From positions 62,001-126,000 of the forward strand of contig NZ_JABSOD010000003.1 of assembly GCF_013283795.1 (NCBI RefSeq): a stretch of DNA of 64,000 nucleotides, read 5' to 3'. The DNA comes from Rheinheimera lutimaris. GTDB lineage: Bacteria > Pseudomonadota > Gammaproteobacteria > Enterobacterales > Alteromonadaceae. This document shows positions 56,078 through 63,960 of this stretch, in pieces; position 1 is the stretch's first letter; every line of letters starts with the position of its first letter. Both the position numbers and the translations under genes were made by a program. Under the pieces are notes generated by a model, which worked only from the letters and a program-made list of their open reading frames with translations, was not told the origin of the DNA and ran no database searches.

Positions 56078-56710
56078 CTAAGGCTCGTTCAGTTCGTTAT
56101 GGTGTTTACTGAATACCGGTATAGTGAGTTGCCACTTCATCGCCGCCAGCCGCAGCAGCAACAGCGCCGTCATGCCACTTAACATAGCCGGTAATTGCGC
56201 GATACCCAGCGCCAACAGACCGGTATATACCACGCCACCGAAAATGCAGGTTACCGCGTATAGCTCGCCGCGAAACACCATCGGCACCTCGCGGCACAAC
56301 ACGTCGCGGATCATGCCGCCGCAAACGCCACTCATGGTGCCCAGCAATATCGCCACCATGGTAGAGGTACCGTGATCCAACGCTTTTTGCGTGCCCATAA
56401 TAACGAAGAATGCCAAACCCAATGCATCGAACAACTGCAGGGTATTATGCGGTATGGTTAAGCGGTTGCGCACCAGTAGAATGGTAGCCACCACCGCGAT
56501 AAAAATAGCGTAAAAGTAGCTGTTGTCGTTTATCCAAATTACCGGCACATCGAGGATAAGGTCGCGCAAAGTCCCACCACCAATCGCAGTAACACTGGCC
56601 AATACGATAACGCCGAAGCCATCCATCTGATTACGCCAGGCCGCCAGAGTACCCGACACTGCAAATACGGCGATACCGAGTAAATCAAACCAATGAAAAT
56701 AGTGTTCCAT
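56078..56710 (-). CDS. TRIC-like cation channel (UPF0126/YadS)
   Basis: A 210-residue membrane protein with two repeats of three helices. GTLAAWRNQMDGFGVIVLA and TAIGGGTLRDLILD, and later GVCGGMIRDVLCREVP, are the double GGG(x)xRD signatures of prokaryotic TRIC channels. It probably passes K+ across the inner membrane. Single gene. Confidence 0.9.
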   Translation of the reverse strand: MEHYFHWFDLLGIAVFAVSGTLAAWRNQMDGFGVIVLASVTAIGGGTLRDLILDVPVIWINDNSYFYAIFIAVVATILLVRNRLTIPHNTLQLFDALGLAFFVIMGTQKALDHGTSTMVAILLGTMSGVCGGMIRDVLCREVPMVFRGELYAVTCIFGGVVYTGLLALGIAQLPAMLSGMTALLLLRLAAMKWQLTIPVFSKHHNELNEP

Positions 56711-56872
56711 ATCTGCCGCCGTTGCTACGCATAAGCCGCCAAATTAGCAGGCTTTAGAAACAGCGTAAATAGGTCGCGTTACTATAAAAAACCGGCGGCG
56801 TTTACTATTCGGCCAGCGCTGCATGTGTTAACATTTTCTCGTTTTATTAACAAACACACCTAAAGGAAGAGT

Positions 56873-57823
56873 ATGAACAAGTCAGTGATAGCGTTGGTTG
56901 TAGTAGCGGCAGCTGCCGGCGGCGCTCTGTATTATGCCAATAGCCAGGCAGAAAACGCCATTAAGCAGCAAATTGAGCAAGCCAACCAAAGCTACCGCGA
57001 CGTGGCCGACAGCGGGCTGATGCCACAGATCGCATTAAGCTATAAAGATGTGTCGGCTAATGTACTAACCTCCAGCTACAGCATCAGCGGCTTGGATGTC
57101 TCCTTCGGTGAAATGGGCAGCGTCGCTACTATTGAACTGATCACTGCCAAAGGCCTTAAACCACGGGGTTTAGCCGACAAAGGCAGTATGCAAATGCTTG
57201 GCGCCAAGGCCGCCCCTGCTGTACTGCAGATGTTACCCCCCCACGCCAGCGCCTTTTTACAAAGCGTAGCGCTGCATGGCGACTACAGCTACGAATACCA
57301 GGCCGATGGCCAACTGTTATTCAGCCAGCAAACCCGTATTAACGACGAATTCAGCCTTGGCTACAACTTTACTCTGGCACAAATGCAGCAGTTTTGGCAA
57401 TTTGCCCGCGAGATGAGCGAATTACCGCCGGAGCAACAACAAGAGCTGGTAGGCGACGAAGCCTATATGGAGCAAATGTTGGCCAAACTGGTTACCGGTG
57501 CGCTAAGCAACGGCACTGTTACCATTGAAAACAATGGCTTTATTGAACGCACCGTGGCCATGGCAGCAGAGCAAGGCCAGGCGCCGGATCTGGACACCAT
57601 TAAAGGGTTGGCACTGATGAATATCGCCATGCTGGAGCCGTTGCCACAAACGATGAAAGACAGCCTGACAGCCTTTGTAAATAACCCGGGCAAGCTGGAG
57701 CTGAGCTTTAACTTTGCCGAGCCGTTACAGTTTGAAAAGCTGTATACCGGTGAGCCGATTGAAGGCCTGGAAACGCCGGAAGCCATTATCGAGTACGCCA
57801 ACGTCAAGCTACAAGCCAATTAA
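56873..57823 (+). CDS. DUF945/YdgA-like exported protein
   Basis: A 316-residue protein with one N-terminal membrane segment (VIALVVVAAAAGGALYYA), probably an uncleaved anchor or signal, and a large periplasmic domain. The pattern resembles YdgA/DUF945-like proteins, whose function is unknown. It ends at an intrinsic terminator. AGGAAGAGT upstream supports ATG 56873. Confidence 0.68.
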   Translation: MNKSVIALVVVAAAAGGALYYANSQAENAIKQQIEQANQSYRDVADSGLMPQIALSYKDVSANVLTSSYSISGLDVSFGEMGSVATIELITAKGLKPRGLADKGSMQMLGAKAAPAVLQMLPPHASAFLQSVALHGDYSYEYQADGQLLFSQQTRINDEFSLGYNFTLAQMQQFWQFAREMSELPPEQQQELVGDEAYMEQMLAKLVTGALSNGTVTIENNGFIERTVAMAAEQGQAPDLDTIKGLALMNIAMLEPLPQTMKDSLTAFVNNPGKLELSFNFAEPLQFEKLYTGEPIEGLETPEAIIEYANVKLQAN

Positions 57824-57843
57824 ACCAAAACGTTAGCCCAATA

Positions 57844-57868
57844 AAACCCGCTACTTAGCGGGTTTTTT
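57844..57868 (+). terminator. Intrinsic terminator after the DUF945-like gene
   Basis: AAACCCGCTA (57844-57853) pairs with TAGCGGGTTT (57856-57865), followed by a T-run. It lies 20 bases after the DUF945-like stop and 15 bases before the end of the convergent GGCT gene, so it could also serve that gene, as A-runs flank it on the other strand. Confidence 0.9.
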
Positions 57869-57882
57869 ATCAGCTGTTTTCT

Positions 57883-58218
57883 TCAATCTGCCGCTGCATA
57901 AATCCAGCATTCAGTGCCGGATTTCAATACTGCCTTTAGCCGCATATAGGCATCCACTTCGTAGTCATCGGCCTGTGCCAGTTCGGCATCGGTCAGCTCA
58001 AATACGGTGCCGGGCACCTCATCGGCATTATTGCCGCTAAGGCGTAAAATCGGGTGAAAGGCTTTACCGCTTTCGCGCAGTACGCGCTCGTCAGTAATTT
58101 CCACTTCGCCGATAATATAACCTTGCAGTATGTCCTTATGGCCGTTTAGCTCGCGGCCAAAGTTAGCCAGCTGCACATTCTTTTGCTGCAAAGTACCGTA
58201 AGAAAATAATTTCGGCAT
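57883..58218 (-). CDS. Gamma-glutamylcyclotransferase-like protein
   Basis: A 111-residue protein of the GGCT/AIG2 fold: KLFSYGTLQQKNVQ gives the YGTL substrate loop, and VPGTVFELTDAELAQADDYE matches the strand-helix with the conserved acidic residue after the cyclotransferase core. It may release 5-oxoproline from gamma-glutamyl amines. Activity is not proven by sequence. Confidence 0.88.
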   Translation of the reverse strand: MPKLFSYGTLQQKNVQLANFGRELNGHKDILQGYIIGEVEITDERVLRESGKAFHPILRLSGNNADEVPGTVFELTDAELAQADDYEVDAYMRLKAVLKSGTECWIYAAAD

Positions 58219-58254
58219 AATCTCTCCCCCAATTGTGCAGCGGTTTAGCGCTTT

Positions 58255-59394
58255 TTATCCGCCTTGAGTAAATAAACCTTCAAGCTGTGCTTTTTGCTCT
58301 GCGCTTAATCCATCAATGGATTCAAATGCCTGTTGCAATGCAGCTTTGGCAGCATCAGCCATGTTGAAATGTAAGCAGGCTTTAATTAAGGCTGCATGCG
58401 CATTTAAAGATTGAGCATAGGTTTTTCGATTCCACTGCAATAATGCCAGCGCATCATCTTGCCGGTTCAGGTATTGTAACCACTGGCCATATCCAGCGGC
58501 TCTGTCTTCAGGAATAGCCATCGGAGTATTTAGTAGCTTCGAACGATTCTCGAAGATAGTTTGCAAATCGGCTAAGGTTTGCGGCGATTCAGGGATGGCC
58601 CAACCTGAGAATAAGTGTTTTAAGCCATAGTACTGGCCTTGCAACACCGTTGTGTTATGCGTTTCCTGGCTAAAAATCTGGCTCGCCACTTTCAGCTTTT
58701 CGCTTTGGTAGCGCTGCGTCAATTCAACAAATTTCTGAAATGGCTCTGTCATTGCCGCTTCTTCATTGGCAATAGACACATATAAACGCCCCTGTAGCTG
58801 ATTGCTCTTCATTGCCAGCTCTGTTAGCTCAAGCAATTGATGTTTATTCCAATATAAAGACGGGCTGATAGCGATAACACCATCAAACAAGCCAGGTCGC
58901 TTTACCAGCGCATTAATCGCAAACTGACCACCATGTGAGGTGCCGGACAGCGCTTGATAATCCAGAGTCCGGTAACGCTGTTTAACTAAAGGGATAACTT
59001 CCTGCTCAACAAAGGCTAAAAACCGATCTGCATTAGCTAACTGCTGTGTGTTTTGCTTATCGGCACCGGTAACAGTCAGATCTCTGACACGAGTCTGCGG
59101 CGGGTTTACTATGCCCACCACTATCATTGCTGGTGTTTGATCGAACTTTGCCAGGTAATCTAAACTACCGGCCGTATGCGGCCCCTGTATATCGCCATCA
59201 GTGATATATAAAACCGGAAAATGGTCTTTATTGTTTTGATAACCCGCCGGCAGATACACCACCAGGTTACGCTTTTCTCCCAGCACTGTGCTGTCAATCA
59301 CCAGTTGTTGAATTTCGGGGTAGTTCTGCGCAGCCAAAGCGCTCCATGCGCTTCCGAATATAAGCAGCAGTAATCCATAAACTATTTTTTTCAT
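58255..59394 (-). CDS. Secreted alpha/beta hydrolase (esterase-D/Fes-like)
   Basis: A 379-residue exported protein with a signal peptide (LLLLIFGSAWSALAA). LVVYLPAGYQ, FPVLYITDGD and SGTSHGGQFAINAL (nucleophile Ser in G-x-S-x-G-G) match the COG2819 Fes/IroE-like hydrolase group. A C-terminal helical piece (NAHAALIKACLHFNMADAA) looks like a TPR-like addition. It cuts an ester, possibly of a siderophore or other surface compound; substrate not known. Confidence 0.85.
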   Translation of the reverse strand: MKKIVYGLLLLIFGSAWSALAAQNYPEIQQLVIDSTVLGEKRNLVVYLPAGYQNNKDHFPVLYITDGDIQGPHTAGSLDYLAKFDQTPAMIVVGIVNPPQTRVRDLTVTGADKQNTQQLANADRFLAFVEQEVIPLVKQRYRTLDYQALSGTSHGGQFAINALVKRPGLFDGVIAISPSLYWNKHQLLELTELAMKSNQLQGRLYVSIANEEAAMTEPFQKFVELTQRYQSEKLKVASQIFSQETHNTTVLQGQYYGLKHLFSGWAIPESPQTLADLQTIFENRSKLLNTPMAIPEDRAAGYGQWLQYLNRQDDALALLQWNRKTYAQSLNAHAALIKACLHFNMADAAKAALQQAFESIDGLSAEQKAQLEGLFTQGG

Positions 59395-59537
59395 TATTAT
59401 TCCGTTTATTAAAAAAGACTAAAAATATCAGTCGCCATCAGAAAGTGAAACGATGTTGGCGCGAACGTATAGGTTGCTGCCGCACCGGAGCGCGACTTAA
59501 GTGCGACCGCCAACAGCCACGGGTATTTGATAGTAAC

Positions 59538-59939
59538 TCAATCTGGCAGTCCGTCGAACTTGGGCAACATCTCTGACTGCCGATCCCAAGCCGCTTTGCT
59601 GGATAAAAAGATCTGCGCAGTTGGCAACCGGGTAATTTCAGTGTCCAAACACCCTGCAGGAACAACAAGCAAACCTGCAATCTGATCGCTTGGTAATGCT
59701 GAACCACATAACTTACAAAAGCTCTTGTTATGCTGAGTACCCGGCAGTGTAAATGACGTCACCACATCCGCACCCGACTGCCAGACCAATTTAGCAGAAT
59801 GTGAAAACAAATTTGCCGCATGCGCCGAACCGGTATCTTTTTGGCAGTGCCGGCAGTGGCACAGGTAAAAGCTGTCAAACTCCCCTTTTACCTCAAAGTT
59901 TACGGTGCCACACAAACAAGAACCAAAGTGATTAGTCAT
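59538..59939 (-). CDS. GFA-family (glutathione-dependent formaldehyde-activating-like) protein
   Basis: A 133-residue zinc protein. GSCLCGTVNFEVKG, YLCHCRHCQKDTGSAHA and KSFCKLCGSAL give the conserved CxC, CxxC and CxxC zinc ligands of the CENP-V/GFA fold. ATG 59939 with GGAGGG upstream is a strong start. It is the last gene before the cassette array ends, and the attC-like site lies just upstream of it, so it may itself be a cassette gene without a following attC. Confidence 0.9.
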   Translation of the reverse strand: MTNHFGSCLCGTVNFEVKGEFDSFYLCHCRHCQKDTGSAHAANLFSHSAKLVWQSGADVVTSFTLPGTQHNKSFCKLCGSALPSDQIAGLLVVPAGCLDTEITRLPTAQIFLSSKAAWDRQSEMLPKFDGLPD

Positions 59940-59949
59940 AAAAATCCCT

Positions 59950-60041
59950 CCTATGGCTTGTGGATGAAAGCTTTGGGACGGCCGGTGCGCAGCGTAAGCC
60001 GTCCCGGCCACGATAGCTGCAGCAAAACCGCCTTGTTAGCT
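59950..60041 (-). other. attC-like site 5 (integron array)
   Basis: Reading on the minus strand: GCTAACAAGG just after the preceding gene stop, then GGGACGGC paired with GCCGTCCC. Its centre shares about 45 bases with site 3 at 61243-61324 (CGTGGCCGGGACGGCTTACG versus CGTGGCTGGGACGGCTTACG). The right core (GTTRRRY) is degenerate. Confidence 0.6.
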
Positions 60042-60046
60042 TTTGA

Positions 60047-60634
60047 TTATTTCGAATATTCAATCAGTTCTTCTATATACAGATAATCATCTTGTATCTG
60101 AGTCAGCTTGATAAATGTTTTTAATTCAGGCGCATAGACGTGAATATCTTCAGTGTTTGCACTGTATCCTCTGGTATTTATAATTTTTCCTTTGTATTGA
60201 ATGGTGTAGGCCATAAAGGTTCCGGCATCCACAGTCTCAGCTTTAAAAGAGAGAACCTCAGCATCCTGAATTGTTGAGCCCTTTGTGCCGTCTTCACTTT
60301 CCCAGTGATCTTCGAAAGTCCATTTCTTGCCAACCTGTAAAGGCCAATTATACCGGGAGGTCTTGCTATCAACAGGTTTGACTATATCGCTCAGCGGAAA
60401 TGTGCGAGGTGCAGTAACCATGAATAACTCGCCGTTTTTACTTATTATCTTTTTGGTATCTTTTCCATCAGCGCGTACTTCCCCGGCCTTGGTTACCCCT
60501 TTATATTTCCACACCCATTTTTCACCATCTTTATAGTCGGCCAGCGTTGGCTGCAGAGTTAGAGCAGCTCCCATCGCAGTGCAGCAGAGACTAAACAGCA
60601 TACAAGATAAAAAGACTAAATATTGACTTCGCAT
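60047..60634 (-). CDS. Secreted hypothetical protein (cassette gene)
   Basis: A 195-residue exported protein (signal FLSCMLFSLCCTAMGAAL). The mature part is a beta-rich domain (DYKDGEKWVWKYKGVTKAGE, LQVGKKWTFEDHWESEDG). No family was recognised. It lies between two attC-like sites, on the same strand as the rest of the array, and its start follows the core GTTATAA by 17 bases, so it is a typical integron cassette. Confidence 0.75.
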   Translation of the reverse strand: MRSQYLVFLSCMLFSLCCTAMGAALTLQPTLADYKDGEKWVWKYKGVTKAGEVRADGKDTKKIISKNGELFMVTAPRTFPLSDIVKPVDSKTSRYNWPLQVGKKWTFEDHWESEDGTKGSTIQDAEVLSFKAETVDAGTFMAYTIQYKGKIINTRGYSANTEDIHVYAPELKTFIKLTQIQDDYLYIEELIEYSK

Positions 60635-60648
60635 TTGATAATTTCCTT

Positions 60649-60762
60649 TTATAACGCCCGCATTTGCGCGCAGGAACGGATGGCGGAATTTTGTGCGGAA
60701 ATGGCGCAGCCACGCACAAAAGGCCGCCAGTAATGACTGTCCGCAAGATGCACTGGTTATAC
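60649..60762 (-). other. attC-like site 4 (integron array)
   Basis: A 114-base imperfect palindrome. On the minus strand it begins GTATAACC, where TAA is the upstream gene's stop, and ends GGCGTTATA. Arms pair: TATAACCAGTGCAT with the complement of GGGCGTTATA, and GGCGGCCTTTTGTGCG with CGCACAAAATTCCGCC. The outward AAC...GTT core arrangement and length are those of VCR-like attC. Confidence 0.75.
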
Positions 60763-61227
60763 GCTTGCTTCGAAATTACCAAGTAGTTCATTTAGAACTG
60801 CCAACTCCGCTTCGTTGTTTAGTTGACACTCGATTTCATCTACCCGGTGACGAACTAAGTACCACTCGTTTTCGTTTTTGATTTGCCCTTTTGCCACGAT
60901 ACGCTGCAATTGAGCTTTGCTTTTTTGAAAGAAGCCAGGCAAATGCAAGCCGACAATTTTATAAAACACTCCAATTGCCGGCGACCTATATTGGACATTT
61001 AAATCGCTTAGCATCAGATGCATGTCACGCAGCCCTTGCTCAAAACCAGATGCGAGCTGAGAAGGCTTAATTGCGTTATCAGGGTTACTGATTATTTCGT
61101 TGACTTGGCCCAAAGATACAGACCAGCTATTTAACAGCGGCTCTAATTCTGGGCTATTTAGTTTACCAAGCTCTTCGGCTAATTCCTTGTATACATTAAC
61201 AAGAGTTTCTAGCTTCTTAGATTTCAT
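60757..61227 (-). CDS. Hypothetical helical protein (cassette gene)
   Basis: A 156-residue all-helical cytoplasmic protein (LETLVNVYKELAEELGKL, ELAVLNELLGNFEASV). No family recognised. Its stop TAA is part of the attC left core, as is usual for integron cassettes. Confidence 0.72.
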   Translation of the reverse strand: MKSKKLETLVNVYKELAEELGKLNSPELEPLLNSWSVSLGQVNEIISNPDNAIKPSQLASGFEQGLRDMHLMLSDLNVQYRSPAIGVFYKIVGLHLPGFFQKSKAQLQRIVAKGQIKNENEWYLVRHRVDEIECQLNNEAELAVLNELLGNFEASV

Positions 61228-61242
61228 GAAAAACTCTCAAAT

Positions 61243-61324
61243 CCTTACCGCAGCTTTGGGGCGGCTGGAGCATAGCGTAAGCCGTCCCAGCCACGACAGT
61301 GGCGACAACAGCACCTTGTTATGT
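61243..61324 (-). other. attC-like site 3 (integron array)
   Basis: On the minus strand: ACATAACAAGG, where the gene stop is inside the core, then CGTGGCTGGGACGGCTTACG and its partner CCAGCCGCCCC, ending GCGGTAAGG. 82 bases. The right core is one base off GTTAAGG. The centre is closely like site 5. Confidence 0.68.
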
Positions 61325-61642
61325 GGCATTGTCGAATATTGCCTCCAGAATGCCGTAAACCAGCTCGTGCATGTAAGTATTGCCACCTAAATGCATCAGC
61401 TGATCTTGTTGTTCCTTGTTAATAAAGCAGATGTAAGGTAATGCTTCACAACCATCGAAACTTACTTCTGAAGCTCCATCTAGCATGGCTGCAATTTTGA
61501 AAGCAATTGCTCCCGTTGCGCCTTTTAATGATTCACCAGATAACCCAACACGTTCCAGTTCATCAGCAATATTGCCTATGATTTCACCAATAAGAATTTC
61601 CTGCTGCTCCAGGCATTGTTCGGAATTTAAAACGAGCTTCAT
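61319..61642 (-). CDS. Hypothetical 107-residue protein (cassette gene)
   Basis: A small cytoplasmic protein (LIGEIIGNIADELERVGLSG, AIAFKIAAMLDGASEV) that I do not recognise. Its stop lies in the attC 3 core and its start follows the right half of attC 2, which the IS element has split. Confidence 0.72.
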   Translation of the reverse strand: MKLVLNSEQCLEQQEILIGEIIGNIADELERVGLSGESLKGATGAIAFKIAAMLDGASEVSFDGCEALPYICFINKEQQDQLMHLGGNTYMHELVYGILEAIFDNAT

Positions 61643-61664
61643 AAATCAATTGCCCACTGATGAC

Positions 61665-61704
61665 ACATAACGCAAAGCACACTGGCGGAAAAACGCGTTA
61701 GCGT
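61665..61704 (-). other. attC-like site 2, right half (split by IS)
   Basis: On the minus strand: ...TTTTTCCGCCAGTGTGCTTTGCGTTATGT, i.e. a good GCGTTATG right core. Its arm TGTGCTTTG pairs with the CAAGGCACA of the other half at 63013-63061. The inner edge is the IS target CGT at 61702-61704. Confidence 0.72.
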
Positions 61705-61745
61705 GAAACTTCCCCCTAAAAAGTAGACGCTTTTAAATTGCAATT

Positions 61746-62633
61746 TCATGCTGCCTTACTTTCATATTCTTTTGGGGTATTAAAGCCCAATGATGAATGG
61801 AGCCGACTAGTATTGTAATAACTATCAATATACCAGGCCAGCGTCATTCTCAACTGAGTTGCCGACTCAAACACCAAACCATGGAATGTCTCTGTTTTCA
61901 TGGTCTTAAAGAACGATTCCACGTGTGCATTATCCGTCATATGTTTCGGTCTGTTCATACTGGGCCTAATTCCAGCTCTGGCCAGCTCATCTTGAAACAG
62001 ATAAGCACCATATTCTGAACCCCTGTCACTGTGAAATAACAAGCCTGGCTTTACCTCACGATGCATCAGCGCCTTTTTCAAGGCTGACACCGTTAAATCG
62101 GCTGTTCGGGTTTGGCTAAGCTCCCAACCCACAATACTTCGAGAGTACAAATCAATAATCACCGCTAGATAAGACCATTGGCCATTCACCTTTAAATAAG
62201 TGACATCTCCGGCCCATTGCTCATTTGCCGCTACCGGAGCAGCTTCCTGGCGCTTCTGGTTACCCACAGTAATGCAAGGGTTTGCTGGCAAGGGCGTGCG
62301 TCTATATAGCCTGCTGACTTTTCCTACCAGGCTCATATCACGCATTAATCTCTCAACCCGTTTGCGATTGATCACTTCACCTTCTCGTCGCAACGCAGCA
62401 TGGATCCTCGGGCTACCGTAATTACCGTTGTGCTCACAAAACAACTCTAGGATCCGCTCTGCCAACCTACGATTTTGCAAGGTTCGTTCTGCATATTCAC
62501 GATTTTGCCAGCGGTAAAATCCTGCTACCGAAACATCTAATCGCGCACACAGGTATCTGATCCCAAATACATCACCATGCTCGGCTATGAATCCGAATCT
62601 GGCTGTTTTTGTTCCTTCAGATACCTGTCCCAC
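61746..62633 (-). CDS. IS3-family transposase OrfB (DDE integrase core)
   Basis: A 295-residue-long frame. HTH_21 part and RVERLMRDMSLVGK precede the rve catalytic domain: WAGDVTYLK (D), LLFHSDRGSEYG (D) and DNAHVESFFKTMKTE (E) form DDE. It is made as an OrfAB fusion by -1 frameshifting at AAAAAAG (plus 62633-62639); a lone start at GTG 62633 is formal only. Confidence 0.95.
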   Translation of the reverse strand: MGQVSEGTKTARFGFIAEHGDVFGIRYLCARLDVSVAGFYRWQNREYAERTLQNRRLAERILELFCEHNGNYGSPRIHAALRREGEVINRKRVERLMRDMSLVGKVSRLYRRTPLPANPCITVGNQKRQEAAPVAANEQWAGDVTYLKVNGQWSYLAVIIDLYSRSIVGWELSQTRTADLTVSALKKALMHREVKPGLLFHSDRGSEYGAYLFQDELARAGIRPSMNRPKHMTDNAHVESFFKTMKTETFHGLVFESATQLRMTLAWYIDSYYNTSRLHSSLGFNTPKEYESKAA

Positions 62634-62959
62634 TTTTTTAGAAAGTCGTTTTCCTTCTTCAGCTCAGCCAACTCTTTGCGTAAGCGTTTAAGTTCCGACT
62701 TTTCTTTCTCGCTAGCTTCTTTACTGATTACAGGCTTTTCACCAGGCTCTTTCGTCATACTGATTCTTCTCGTTGGCTGAGCAACAAATTTACCCTCCCT
62801 GTACTCTTGCCGCCAGCGATAAACCATTATCGGATGTAGCCCTAAAGCTTCCGCTATCTGAACCGAAGTAACACTGAGTTTCTCGGTTAAATCGATAACC
62901 TTTAGCTTAAACTCAACGCTATATTCCACAACCCGCTGGTCACAAAGTATTCTTGCCAT
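62585..62959 (-). CDS. IS3-family transposase OrfA (HTH_Tnp_1)
   Basis: A 124-residue DNA-binding protein: helix-turn-helix SVTSVQIAEALGLHPIMVYRW and a leucine-zipper-like tail (KSELKRLRKELAELKKENDF). The last 15 codons overlap orfB in the other frame. The slippery heptamer A-AAA-AAG (plus 62633-62639) fits the frame for a -1 shift that joins OrfA to OrfB. Confidence 0.95.
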   Translation of the reverse strand: MARILCDQRVVEYSVEFKLKVIDLTEKLSVTSVQIAEALGLHPIMVYRWRQEYREGKFVAQPTRRISMTKEPGEKPVISKEASEKEKSELKRLRKELAELKKENDFLKKWDRYLKEQKQPDSDS

Positions 62960-63012
62960 TTTTTGCCTACCTCATCGTAATGATAGGCGTCTACTTTATT
63001 GGGGGAGGTTTC

Positions 63013-63061
63013 CGTTGACGTCCCAGCAGCCGAAGGCGGCGCGTGATGTGCCTTGTTATGT
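63013..63061 (-). other. attC-like site 2, left half (split by IS)
   Basis: On the minus strand: ACATAACAAGGCACATCACG..., left core ACATAAC with the upstream gene stop inside it. The CAAGGCACA arm pairs with TGTGCTTTG in the other half (61665-61704). Removing the IS and one CGT copy rejoins a complete attC of about 86 bases. Confidence 0.72.
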
Positions 63062-63346
63062 GTTTTTAACCAAGCCATCTATTACATCTGATGCTTCTTT
63101 TAAACCTGCACCCGTAATTTTGCGATAAAGCCGGATAGCCTTTAACCTTTGACCGGCTTTTACCGCCTTATGAACCTCAACGGGAACAAGGGTGCTGTCG
63201 TCAAATTCAATGCCAGTATGCTTGATAAGCGCATCAACTTTGACTTCCAGAAAGCGAATTCTTTTCCGGTAAGAATCAAGTTGTGTATTCACAATCAGAT
63301 AAAGCGCGACCAAAGAAGGAAATAAGACCCCTAATATTTCAGCCAA
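63056..63346 (-). CDS. Membrane-anchored L7/L12-C-terminal-like protein (cassette gene)
   Basis: A 96-residue protein with one N-terminal membrane helix (LGVLFPSLVALYLIVN) and a C-terminal domain KAIRLYRKITGAGLKEASDV that matches the ribosomal protein L7/L12 C-terminal fold (K-x-x-R-x-x-T-G-x-G-L-K-E-A). Not a ribosomal gene. Start TTG 63346 has AAGGAG eight bases upstream. It lies between attC 1 and attC 2. Confidence 0.75.
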   Translation of the reverse strand: MAEILGVLFPSLVALYLIVNTQLDSYRKRIRFLEVKVDALIKHTGIEFDDSTLVPVEVHKAVKAGQRLKAIRLYRKITGAGLKEASDVIDGLVKNT

Positions 63347-63365
63347 TCTGTCTACTCCTTAAAAC

Positions 63366-63522
63366 ACATAACATTTTATTATTGAGCATGCTCGTTTTCT
63401 CAGTTCCGATAGAGGAAATATTGATTGATAACTCATTGGAAAATAATCATAAATCTTCATATTTTATTTTCACTGCCTGGAAAAACGAGCATGCGTTCTC
63501 TTTCGGAGGCTATGCGTTATAT
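63366..63522 (-). other. attC-like site 1 (integron array, VCR-length)
   Basis: A 157-base imperfect palindrome. On the minus strand, from ATATAAC (63522 end) to GTTATGT (63366 end). The inner arms GCATGCTCGTTTT (63386-63398) and AAAACGAGCATGC (63482-63494) are a perfect 13-base inverted repeat. AAC...GTT cores face as in attC. It directly precedes the ribosome site of the L7/L12-like cassette gene. Confidence 0.75.
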
Positions 63523-63675
63523 TTCTGCGCGCCCCAACATTAAGTACCTAACTTATAGCATCCGGCTAACACCGGCAACAATATAAAAAACACCGCTGTG
63601 GACGAAGCTACCGCGCCTTGCCAGCAACCCCACCCAGTGCTAACATTTGTGCACACATAAAGTCAGGAGCTGAGC
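63523..63675. promoter_or_regulatory. Spacer and likely promoter of the RelB/RelE-type pair
   Basis: 153 bases between attC 1 and the antitoxin gene, with AGGAG before its ATG. A promoter is expected here but no clear -10/-35 pair could be picked with confidence. Confidence 0.4.
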
Positions 63676-63960
63676 ATGGATACCCGTATACAGTTTCGTG
63701 TTGATGAAGAAACAAAACGTTTGGCGCAGCAGATGGCTGAAAGCCAGGGCCGCACACTAAGTGATGCCTGCCGCGAACTGACAGAGCAATTGGCCGAGCA
63801 GCAACGTAAAGCCGTATCACATGATGCCTGGTTAACTCAGCAGGTGAACATGGCATTTGAAAAGCTTGACGCCGGACAGGCGGTTTTTATTGACCATGCA
63901 ACTGCCAAAGCCAAAATGGCTGAACATAAAGCCAATATTCGCAAACGCCAGCAGCAATGA
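63676..63960 (+). CDS. RelB/DinJ-family antitoxin
   Basis: A 94-residue antitoxin. The N-terminal ribbon-helix-helix part (TRIQFRVDEETKRLAQQMAE and RTLSDACRELTEQLAEQ) would bind DNA and the C-terminal tail would cover the toxin. AGGAG lies six bases before the ATG. Its stop overlaps the toxin start by four bases (ATGA). Orientation is opposite to the cassette array. Confidence 0.85.
   Translation: MDTRIQFRVDEETKRLAQQMAESQGRTLSDACRELTEQLAEQQRKAVSHDAWLTQQVNMAFEKLDAGQAVFIDHATAKAKMAEHKANIRKRQQQ

Larger units (their letters stand above)
61705..63012 (-). mobile_element. Complete IS3-family insertion sequence (1308 bp)
   Basis: The ends are 26-bp inverted repeats with 23 matches (GAAAC-T/C-TCCCCC..., ending AAAGTAGACGC on both). 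The 3-base sequence CGT is present on both sides (61702-61704 and 63013-63015), which is the target duplication of IS3-type transposition. It carries orfA and orfB overlapping, with an A6G slippery site. All parts are intact, so the element is probably active and recently inserted. It lies inside an attC site. Confidence 0.95.

Noticed and set aside
59455-59514. Palindrome GTTGGCG ... CGCCAAC after the GFA gene as another attC
   Set aside because: The cores face the wrong way (GTT...AAC) for attC; probably a hairpin or terminator-like structure.
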